Origin: Elephas maximus indicus
Taxonomy: Eukaryota; Chordata; Mammalia; Proboscidea; Elephantidae
DNA: 64,000 nucleotides
Direction of reading: 5' to 3'
Assembly (NCBI RefSeq): GCF_024166365.1
Contig: NC_064842.1
Coordinates: 13,673,001-13,737,000, forward strand
Below, piece by piece: positions 37,201-49,200 of the stretch. The first letter of the stretch is position 1, and each line of letters opens with the position of its first letter. The notes beneath the pieces were generated by a model. The model saw only the letters and a list, made by a program, of their open reading frames with translations, made no database searches and was not told the origin of the DNA. The position numbers and the translations under genes are program-made.

Positions 37201-40200
37201 TGTTCAAGAAATGTTTCGTAAAGACAACCTATAAGCTTTCAGATTTGGACACAATAAATAATTGCTATATTGTAATACAGTCAGTTGAGTAATAGTGTCC
37301 TTTAACATAGAAATAAGTATATTGTGGCCTATTTACTGTTATTAAGTTAATAAAGACCCAGCATTCAACACGTTACTCATATCTTTGGTGCTGCCTTGCT
37401 TCTTGTATTCAGTATAAATTTAGGTGAAATATGTCTGTCTTTTTTTTATATAGAAGGGGTGAAGATGGAAACTAAGGTCATTTTGCTACTTAGTTAATCC
37501 TGGCAAAAGAGTCCCTTAGCATGGTTGAAACTAATTAGTACCTAGTGAAATTTGAATATGTTATTTTTGTCATTTCCAGAGATAATTAATATTGGTGATA
37601 CTTTGTGTTTTCTCCATTTCTGATTTTCTATAATATTTATGGGGGTGGGGGCAGTGCTGTTTCTCATAATTTAATTGAAATTTTCCTCTGTGTATCTCAC
37701 TTTCCTCATATTAGCTACAGGTGCTTTTGTAAGGTGCTATAAAAGGGTGACCAGTTAGAAACTTTAAATTCTGATTGTTATGCCAAATTTTGTCCACATC
37801 TGATTTATAAGCCTTAACTCTTAAGTATTCCTGAGAAGCTCATTATCCTAATACAGGTTGCTCTCTACAGCTTTATAGTTTTCATTGCTTATCTCATTGT
37901 TAACAGTATGACTATATAAGAATTGCCTTACAGCCTTCATAACCTCAGAGACTGTAACAGTTAGTCGTTAAAGTAAACCAGTAAATATTGACACACTCGT
38001 TCGCTCTCTTTCTATGTTTATAAAAAAAAAATGTATATAGTATATATAAAATGTGATACATACAAATCATGTTAATGGAAACCAGTGTCACACTAAAGTG
38101 TCACAGACTACACAATAAAGTTTTATTGGAGCACTGTCAAGCCCATACTTTTAGGTACTCTTTGTGGCTGCTTTCACGTCACAGTGGCAGAGTTGAGTAG
38201 TTTGTAACAGCCTATATGGCTTGCAAAATCAAAAGTACTTATTAGCTAGCCTTTACAGAAAAAGTCTGTCAACCTTTGTTCTAGTTGATCAGGATCCCAT
38301 GATTGGAGTGGTGATCTTTGCTGTCTGAACAAATGAAGTTAATTTCAGTTGAGTCCTGCTGTTTTTTAGAAACCGCTTGTTGACCTTCCACTTTAAATTC
38401 TAGTACCAAAATAAAAAAACAAAACTGAGATGGCAGCAGCGGAGAGCATCTTAAGTTCTCAAGATGCTGCAAGCCTTGTTTGTTGGCTCTTTGCCCTGAG
38501 CAGCTCTTTCACCTGAAGTCTTTGCCTTGCTATCGTTGTTTCATACTTACCTTTACCTAAGAGGGTAGACATCTGTTTATCCCTTTCTACTTAATAGCAC
38601 CCACTTCTTCACAAAAACTCTCCTAGTTTTCTTTTTCTCCTTGTTACAAACCTGAACGTGACTGGAAATAAGCAACCAAGAAAATAGAAATGATTTTGTT
38701 TTTATAGATATGTGTCATCCTATCACACTCAATTCAGCTTGGATTATTTTGTTTCTTAAAATTGTCATCTTTATGACAATTTTATATGTGCCTAAAACAG
38801 CACTGTGTACACTGAGAATACTACTTTTTTTGTTTGTTTTTAAGTAGCTGGCAGTTTTTAACTTAAAAAAAAAAACCCAAACCATTGCCATCAAGTCATT
38901 TCTGACTCATAGCAACCCTGTAGGACAGAGTAGAACTGCCCCATAGGGTTTCCAAGGCTATAATCTTCACAGAAGCAGACTGCTACATCTTTCTCCCTTG
39001 AAGATAGTCTTAAAAATAGAAATTACTTGAAAGCATTTCTTTTACTGTGCTTGTCTCAAAATAAATATATACAGGACATAAACCTTTAAAATTAGAAAAT
39101 AAGACTTGGTTTGTCTCCATATTGAATTTTTAGATCTCTTGTCCCCAAGCCATCTTACATAACTAGGAAACCATGTTTATACCCTCCAGGCAGTAATTAT
39201 CACCAGTTATTTCCAGGGAAATAGTTCGACCACATCATCCTATAGTGACGAATGTCAGCATTTTTAGTCCCCCACCCTGCGTGCCTAGAGCTTCTGATCA
39301 GCTTTTTATGTGCTCCATTCTTAAGTATAAGAAGAGAATAGAGAATCACCAGACTAATAGGAAATCCAGAACAAAACAAATAGGAAAAAAAATACTTTTG
39401 AGAAAAATCATACATGGATATAAGACCAAAAAAATGACTAGTAACTTCAGAGAGATAGGAAAATATATATTCAGACACACGCCAGAACTATTTAGAAAAA
39501 TTTCCATACACTTAAATTTTTTAAAGATGAAAATTTTTTTTTTAATTAAAGGGGAGTTGGAAGGGAATGTTAAAGAAATCTCAAGTAGAACAAAAAGACA
39601 AAGAAAAATGAGGGAAAAAAATAAGAATGTAGAGGATCAGTCTGTGAGGTCTAGTATTTAAATAGGAGCCCCAGAAAAAGACAGCAGAGGGTTGACTATG
39701 GAAATAAAATTGAAGAGGCTGTGAAAGGGCTCATCAGGTGTCTACATAATAAAGGAGAACAGATACCCACCAAAAACGGATCCAAAGAGACAAAGCTTTC
39801 AGAGAGGGAAAAGGAAACAGCATACAAAATGATGAGGCGTCAGAAGGACATGGGACTTCTATAAAGTGTCAGTGGGAGCCAGAAGAAGATGGAGCAGCGC
39901 CTTTAACATTCTGAGGGAAAAATATTTCCAACTTTGAATTCTGTACCTAGCCAAAATATCAGTCAAGTGTGAGGGTAGGATAAAGACATTTTCAGACATA
40001 GGCATTCTTAAAAAATATGCTTCCCATGTACATTTTCTCAGGGAGCTATTGGAACAAATGTGTTATCACAACAAGCGCATAAACTGCGTACAGAGACTGG
40101 AGATGAAGATTTAACACGAGGGAGATGGCAGGGATCCTTGGGATAGTGGAGAAAGGAGATCCCAGGAAAACACCTCTTAATCAGATACAGAGGTTAGAGC

Positions 40201-43200
40201 ACATTAGGAGGCCCGCGGAGACAGATGTCCAAGAAGATGACATTGGTAGTATGCCTGGTGCATCTGAATATATTTAGAAGAGATTTAGATATTGGGAAAA
40301 GTTGAGGATGGGTTAGTAATAAACTAAATTCCTGCCTCAGTTCTGCCACTCGGATGTGGATGTAGTTGTGAGTTACCTTGGACTGTGAAGTCCAAAACGG
40401 GCATAGGTCCTGTGGGGGCCTTTGTGCTGCCAACCCTTAGCTGCCGTCCTTTGACTGTTTAGGTGAGAGAGAAATCTGTCTTGTTTAATCTACTGTTTAG
40501 CAAACAAAACCAAAAGCAGGACCTTGAACTGGTTGTACCCCTGCTGAGACTTTGCATTTCTACCCCCAGGTACACTGAATCAAAATTTAGTTTTCAAAAG
40601 ATCCCCAGGTGATTCCTGTGTATAACTTCCTGGGAATTTGTTAGAAATGCAAAGTCTCAGCAGGGGTTCGAACTCAACTGAACCAACTCTTTTTAATGCT
40701 TGAGATTATAATAAGTTGGCAAGAAAAGAAAAGTATATGTATAGACAAATAGCTCATCTATAAATAAATGTTATATAAGCATAGTAATGTAAACACTGGA
40801 TCTGGATCTAATAAAAACCATCACACAACTGTAGTGGGAGGATGGAGGGATGTGCCGTATGTGGGCGTGGAGGTAGAAGGGGAAAGAGCTGAACCCTCAT
40901 CTTCCTCTGTAGGAAGTAAGTAGATGATCCCTAACACGGAAAACTCAGCAAATAGCAATACAAGCATGTAATTAGAACTATAAAGGTGAAAATTAAAAGA
41001 AAAGTCTAGAAAAGTGGTAAGTGGTTGTCTCTGGGGAGTGGGTCATGGGGGAAGAACTGGGGGATAAGCAGCTATTTTTTCATATCAAGTCTTGCAAAGC
41101 TATTGCACTCTTTGTGTACATGTATCATTTGGATAGACTAAAGATTGTCTGGGAACCTGAAGAAAATAAAGCAAATTAAACTTTTTAAAAAAACAACTGA
41201 ACACATAGAATGGTACAGTAATTGATTTTTCACTGGCTGATGCAGAAGACGAACTTGATTAAGGCTTGCATTGTTTGCCAAACAGTAGATGAAACAAGAT
41301 GAAGGCTCTCTCTTACCCACAGTAGGCCGAAGGCTTAAATGGTATTCACGGTATGTGCCAGTTGAAGCATACACATGATACAGTGAGCTCTGTGTGTTAG
41401 AAATGTAGTAGTTGGTCACCACATTTGGTTTGTATCATACTTTTTAAAACTTAAAAATGTTTTTGGTAATTATTATTTGATTACTTCAAGCCTGATTGGA
41501 ACTCAGTGTGGCGTATTACGTGAAAGGCGTAGGAACGGCCATTAAGTGACTGACTGCCCTGCATAACACCTGTGATCTTTCTGCTAGAGCCCAGGATTCA
41601 TACCATGACATTCTCGTTTTTGTTTCTGGGTTTTTTCTTTTTATTGTGGTTAAAAATTTATATAGCGAAACATTTGTGAATTCAACACTTTTTTATTTGT
41701 ACAATTCAGTGACACTGGTTCCATTCATTATGTCGTACAACCATCACCACTATCCATTTCTAAACTGTTCCACCACCATTAACAGAAACTAGGTGTCCCC
41801 TAAGCTAAGACCCCTCTTCTGTCTCCCTCCCACCTCAGCCGTTAATAAACTTTGGTCTCTATACATTTGCCTGTTTCATGTAAGTAGGGTCACACAATAC
41901 TTGTCCTTTTGCGACTGACTTATTTCACTCAGCATAATGCTTTTCAGCTTCACCCATGTTCTAGCATGTGTCAAGGTTCAGCCTCACCCATCTCCCAGCA
42001 TGTGTCAGGGTTTAGCCTCACCCATGTCCCAACATGTATCAGGGTTCAGCCTCACCCATGTTCCAGCATGTGTCAGGGTTCAGCCTCACCCATGGTCCAG
42101 CATGTGTCAGGGTTCAGCCTCACCTGTGTTCTAGCAGGTGTCGGGGCCACATTTCTCGTTATGGCTGAGTAGTATCCCATTGCACATATGTACTACATGT
42201 TTATCCAATCATCTGTTGATGGACATTTAGGTTGTTTCCACTTTTTGGCTGTTGTGAACAGTGCACAATAAACATTGGTAGACAAGTTCCATTGGATTCT
42301 TGTTATTAAAATAATTTGCAGAAAGTGGTTAAACCTACTCAGAAAATGAAATATTTTGAAAATTGGGTAAATACTGCCTGTTGTTCATATGTGCCTCTAA
42401 AGCCATTATGGCCACGTTAACTCTGGGTGGTCCTAACATGCGGTGGGTGTCCTGTTCTTTCACCTTGTCCTCTGTTTATAACTTCTGGTCAGAGGAAAGA
42501 CTATTTCATATTTTATTGAAAACACGAATTATCCTACTTGACTGAAATAATCTCTATATAGTAAGATTTAAAAATGTTACCTTTCCTAATGGAAAGATTT
42601 AAATAAATGGAAAGAGATACCTTGCTTTTACTCTATATTTAGAAAACTAAATACAATAAAGATAATAATATTCTACAAATTAGTTTATAGATGTAATTTA
42701 GTATCAGTTAGCAGTCCCTGTGGGATATTTTGATACAAAATTCATTCTGAAGAATAAAGGCTATGGAGAGGATTAATTGCATAATTTTTACATTAACCCC
42801 ATAATGTTAAAAAAAAAAACTAGAATAATGCATGGTACATCATACAAACCAAACCCATTGCTACTGAGTCGATTCTGAGTCATAGCAACCCTACAGGACA
42901 GAGCAGAACTGCCCCGTAGGGTTTCCAAGGCTATATAATCCTTGTGGAAGCACACTGCCACATCTCTTCTCCCATGGAGCAGCTGGTAGGTTTGAACCAC
43001 TGACCTTCCAGTTAGCAGCAAAGCACCTAGCCACTGCACCACAAGGGCTCCTTCACGGTACATCATAGTACTACTTAAATGTTGATTTCTCACATATCCA
43101 TCCACATCTATTCAACCCCACTCTGTCTTTAGCAAGTGTACCCTCCTCCCAAGGAGCCCTGCTAACTGAAAGGTTGGCAGTTTGAACCCACCAGCTCCTC

Positions 43201-46200
43201 CACGGGAGCAAGATGTGCTAGCCTGCTTCCACAAAGATTATAGCCTTGGAAACCCTGTGGAGCAGTTTTGCTCTGTCCTCTGGGGTTGCTATAAGTCAGA
43301 ATCAACTCAGTGGCAGTGGGGTCTGGTTTTCGGTTTTTTACCCTCCTCTTGCTCTAACTTATGTATTGAAATCCTTCTTCTCATTGCACGTCCTTCCGTA
43401 AAACCAAAAAACAGTTGTCCAGTCAGTTCTAACTAGTGGCAACTTCGTGTGTGTGGGAGTAGAACTGTGTTCCGTAGGGTTTTCAAGAATATGACCTTTC
43501 AGCAGCAGATCACCAGGTCTTTTTTCTGAGGCACCTCTGAGTGAATTCGAACCACCACCTTTCAGTTCGCACTTAACCATTTTCAATACCCAGGGATTCC
43601 TATGTCTTCCTTAAAAAAAAAAAACCATTTCTGTTGAGTTGATTCCAACTCATAGTGTTGAATATACCATGGATTGCCAAAAGAACGAAAAAATCTGTCT
43701 TGGAAGACATACAGCCAGAATGCTTCTTAGAAGCGAGGATGGTGAGGCTTCATCTCACATACTTTGGACACGTTATCAGGAGGGACCAGTCCTCGGAGAA
43801 GGACATCATGCTTGCTAAAGTGAGGGTCAGCGGAAAAAAAGGAAGACCGCCAAGGACATGGATTGACACAGTGGCTGCAACAACGGGCTCGAGCATAGTG
43901 ACAATCGTGAGGATGGTGCAGGACAGGGCAGTGTTTCATCCTCTTGTACACGGGGTCACTGTGAGTCAGAACTCACTTGAAGTCACCTAACAGCAACAAC
44001 AACGTAGTGACCCTGTAGGACAGAGTAGTCCTGCCCATAGTGTTTCCAGGGCTGTAAAGCTTAAACGAAGCACACTGCCCCATCTTTATCCTGCCAGTCT
44101 TTCCGTTAGCAGCCAAGCACCTTAACCACTGCACCACCAAGACTTCCTTAACCCATTGCCATCTATTCAGTTTGGATTCAGCAACTCTGTACAACAGAGT
44201 AGAGCTGCCCCAGGGAGCAGGTAGTGGATTCAGACTGCCGACCTGTTGGTGAGCAGCTGAGCTCTTAACATCTCTGCTTTCCCTTTTTTCATGCAACACT
44301 TGGCTTGCACGTGAAACTTACGGCAATCTGAGTTATGCTTTGCTGTTTATGAGTCTTTCACTAAGTCGTCATCTTCCAGCAAATGGGATCTGTGTCTTAC
44401 TCATACTTGAGTGATTGCAACAGTCATTTCTGAACTCGCTCCAGCATGTAAGCACTATTTCAAGTGTTATGTATTTTTTAAATCTCTCTCAACAGAAATT
44501 CTGTTAACTGTCACCTTTATATTCAAAATAGAATTTGCTCTCTAAAGATAATATTCTTGTATTGAATTTAACCTTATGGCTTGGCCCTAAACAGTTACGT
44601 TTAATGTGTCAGTAGTGAATAATTTAGAATCACTTGACCCTGTTTACCCCTCACTGAATCAACATTTATTATTTGTTATGTGCCAGATACTGCTAGGTTC
44701 TCAGGACCTGACAGCGAAACTAGATACGGACTCTTCTCTCATAGAACTCACTGCAGGTGGTCCGTGACTTAAGACGGGGTTCTGTTCCAGCAGCTCTCAT
44801 AAGTCAGTTCTGACATAAGTTGAATACCTCATTTTCTTTTAGTTTCCATTATTATTGCCTTTTATTATCTATCTTTATAAATGCAGTGTTTGTCTTCGGG
44901 GGTTGGAAGCATTACATATAAACTTACAGATCTATTTTAATGCATACATAAAAAAGTACACAAATCATAAAAATTTACTCTGATAAAGTGTTGGACAATG
45001 TTGGCATTTTGTCAGCTGCAGTAATAACGTGTGGACGGATCTGGATTATCCTTGGGAATGGGGTGGCGTTTCTAGTCAGAAAATTTGTGAAAGTTGTCTG
45101 CATGGTCGTTGTCTTTTTTCCTTCATGTGTTTTGTAGTAACATCTCACCACTTCCCAGATCTGCCTGTCAATTCTAGCAAAGCGATCAGTGTTTGGGTCC
45201 GAGTTTTCAGGCAACTGAAGCCCCTGATTTAGTTTAGACACCTAAATCTGTACAACAGTGTTTTGAACAGTAAATCATGAAACTGAACATTTGCGAATGA
45301 TGACATCAGCCAGTGATGTGCTGCCGCGCCGTATGGAGCGCATATTACGATGTAAGATGTACCCCGAAAAAGAAAACGAGCCGTCCTAAGTGTGCTTCCT
45401 CAGAGCACGAACACCTCGTAAGTCAGGGACTACCTGTATATTGTGAGGAAGATGGGCAGAAAGGATGTATTTACAACTTGTAATATGCACTCTGAAGGGT
45501 TTGAAGAAGATGTTCATGTGATTTAAACTGGAGGAGGGCTCAGAAAAGACTACTCTGAGAAAGTAACATTTTACTGAGACCTCAAGTCTGAGTAAGGAAT
45601 TTGGGGTGAGGAAGGTGGGAAGATGTGCAGGGAGAACTGTTGAGAAAAGAACTTCCTGTGCAAAGGCCCTGAGGCAGAAAGGGGCTTGGTTTAGTTCAAG
45701 AGCTGAAGGCCAGTTTGTACCTGTCCGTGCAATATACTAAGCTTGAGAGCAACAGAAAATAGTAGTGAAATCTTGTGACAAGTATTTTTCTTATTTATAA
45801 CACACATTTAAAACTTTAATAAAAACAAATCTACTGTGGATCAGTTCATATCCTGGCATTTAGCACATACGATAGTTGGTGTGAAGGACCTTAAAAAAAA
45901 AAAACCTGTAATCCCACTTTACTTATATTTTTTATTGAAACATTTCTTAATTATATATTAGTTAACATACTTTTTTATTTTTCAAACACTTGATCTTCTG
46001 CTAGCTTCCATAAATATTTGATATTTGGATATATATATATGTGTAAACTACAGCCTGTTTCCAGCCCTTGAACTCTTTGAACAAGTCAAACAGACTCTGA
46101 CCCTGAATGTTATCTTAAATATCTCAGAGAAGCCTTCCTGACTACCCTGTCTGTTGTCCCCACCTCCCTCAGTAGTAACTATCACATGACCCTTTTTTTC

Positions 46201-49200
46201 CTTTATGATGCTATTTTAAAGTATTTTATTATGTGTTTACTTTAGCTTCATGACAGTAAGAATCTTGTAAACTTTATTCACTGTTTTTACCCTGGTGCTT
46301 TCAAAGGAGACGAGTGCCTAGTAAGAACTCAAAAAATTCTTGTTGAATGATGTTTATCCTACAAGTTAGGGTATGCTCACATAATTAAATTTAGCCCAAA
46401 GAAAAATACTTTTTTTTTTTTTTTTTTAATATATGTAATAATTCCTAACATGGGAGTTCCATAACTAATTGTTGAAAAAAGTTGTTACTCTAAAGTGAGT
46501 TGATAATCTGGTAGTAATGCCAGAAATGAATGACCGCTTACCCAGCGGAGCCTCAGCGGTCTGCACTTGACTGTCAGGATTACTCCGACTGTTCTCCCCG
46601 GCAGTCTCGATCCCTCTTACGCCGTTAGCTACTGCAGCCTCATCACCATCCACCATTTCTCTCCTGAGTGCCTGACCTGTATTTCCAGCTGCCTGCTGAT
46701 GATTGCCACCTGCATGTCCCATGTGATTCCAAATCAGCGTATCTTCTCTCCCATTACACCTGCCTACATATCCACCAAGGAGCTCTGGTGACGCAGTGGT
46801 TAAGTGCTTGGCTGCTACCCCTAAAGGTCAGCAGTTCAAACCCACCAGCCACTCCACAGGAGAAAAGACCAGGCAATCTGTTCACATAAAGATTTTGGCC
46901 TAGGGAAACCCTATTAGGTAGTTCTCTGTCCTGTGCTGTCACTATGAGCCACAATTGACTTGACGGTGCACGACAACAACATACATATACACCACTTTAG
47001 CCTAAGCCAGTTCCTGTTCATCTCTCCAGGCCCACAGATGTGGCCTCTTCTGTGAAGTCTTCTCAGGCTCCCTATAGAGACACATCCTAACGGTTTAATT
47101 TTACTGACATTTATCAGGTACACATCACGCTAGACTGACAAGTATGACATTACACTGAGAATCTAGAAACCATTACAGCTATGAATTTGTCCTGGTACTA
47201 CTGGGCAAGATTGTATGTTTCTGTAGCACCACTCAGCAGCCTGAGTAAAGGAGAAGAGAAAGCAGAGTGTAAGACTGATCCACAGTTGGCAGCCGGCTGG
47301 GTAAATGCAGTAGGAGAATGAGTGGAGCTCAGGGTTTGGAGTTTTGGTGACAGTGGTTCGGTGGATTAGCCTACAATTCTGGTGAGGCGGGGGCTCCTTG
47401 GAATAGATGCTGGCCAGGCTGGAAGTCTGCATAGATGTGAATTATTGATACCAACTGGCTGCTTCGATTTCCTCAAGTCTCTACTGAAGCTTTGAGAAGT
47501 ACTAAGGATAACGTCACAGGGATAAAAGGCTGAGTGCAAGAGTCTAAGGAAGGTTCAGTTACCATTCCAGCAAGAGAGTTAGGTTCCAGAATTGAAGAAC
47601 TTTGTTTCTTCTCCGTGTGTATTATGCTCTGTGTTTCCCCACTACAATCATCATTAAAACAAAAAAAGGATTCCTTCCTACCCTTTGGTGATAAGAGGGA
47701 GGTGGTATCTGAGGAGACCTCATTCCAGTCCATAGCAAGTCTTAGAGAAATGGAAGCTCAGGGATCGGACACGGTGCAGTGTAGAGGAGGAGGAAATCAG
47801 GCTGAATCCCTGGGGCTTTGGGGAGCAGATGCAGCTAGAGGAAAGTGGGCTTGGAGGATTAACAGACTATTGCCTGGGTATTGCCCCCTCCCCCCCCGTG
47901 CAGGGTTTAATTTTTTAGGTAAGTTCTCTAGTTTCTTTAATAATTTATACATCCCTCTTATTTTGTGTCATGTCTTTACGCGTGTGTATCTCCAGTTAGA
48001 CTGTGATTTCCTTCAGGTCAGGAGCCATATATTAGTCATCCTGGTTCCTTAGCCCCAGTACAGTCTCAGGTACAGAAAAAGTGCTTAATAAATGTAAGCA
48101 CGAGAAATACAGAACGTTGTGTAACAAGCCCCAAAGCTGTGTGTTGCAGCTGGTAACATTTGGTATTATTATCAGTGGTCAGGACATCGGTTAAATTACC
48201 CTGTAGTTCTTCACAGCAGTTGAAAACAAGCAGTCACTTCCCTCCTATTTAGTTGTTTTCTTTAAAAAAAAAAAAAAAGTCTACAGTGCTAATGCAGATT
48301 CATCATTTTTAGGTGATTGATGAAATTTATCGTGTATTGAGATATGTCAATTCTACCAGAGCCCCTCAGCGAGCTCATGAAGTACTTCAGGAGTTAAGGG
48401 ACATTTCCTCCATGGCGATGGAGTACTTTGATGAGAAGATTGTTCCAATCCTAAAAAGGAAATTACCAGGATCAGATGTATCTGGAAGACTCATGGGCTC
48501 CCCTCCAGGTATCTCTTGTTTATAATAATGTTTGTATATAGTTTTATAACTTCCTTTTTTTATTTGACCATGTACCTTGAACTTTTCTGTGTTGGTAAAT
48601 ATGTATGTGCAATATCATTTTTAATGACTGGAATAGAGTCTGTAGTTTAGGTAGTTGACCCCCTACCCATGAGATACATTTGTTCTTCCCCGTTTTTTCA
48701 GTATTTGAACTATACTCTGAAGAAGTATCTGTAGCTAAATTTTTGCCCAGATTCACAACTGTTGACTTGCAACAAATTGGTTAGTAGTAGAACTGCTGGG
48801 TGGAAGGGTATGTACATGTATGTTTTTTTGATGATTCTGATGAGTCAATAACTGTCCGTTTTTAAGTAGTATTAAATATGTCAGATAAAACAAAACAAAA
48901 CAAAAAAATCTCCGTGGAACTATCCAGTGAATTATTTGAGCCCCCAGAGTGTCCGGCTACTACTTTAAAACACAGGGTGCTAAAGCTGTTTTGAACACTG
49001 TCACTTCTGTGGTAGCTGTTTTACAGAAGTATATTGAATCCTAGAGGTTTGTGTACTTGTCTGTTGAAAGACGAAATGGTTCGATATCCTTAACTCCTGA
49101 AAATACTTTTAAGTTAGGGAAAAAAACCTTAATAAAACTTGCTGTTTTCCTCGGATTAGTTAGCTCCCTGCAGGACTCAGTGGGTCTGCTGAGTGGCTCT

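Noticed and set aside
42045-42146. CRISPR-like array of direct repeats
   Set aside because: The units are contiguous with no unique spacers, and the DNA is mammalian.
41909-42172. Open frame with repeated [15 protein letters not shown]-like units, as if a repeat protein
   Set aside because: It is only the translation of the 34-bp minisatellite inside an L1. A 34-bp unit shifts frame at each copy.
47534-48052. Open frame of 172 codons upstream of exon 4
   Set aside because: It ends in L2 sequence, shows no protein-like motif and has no match to FBXO28.
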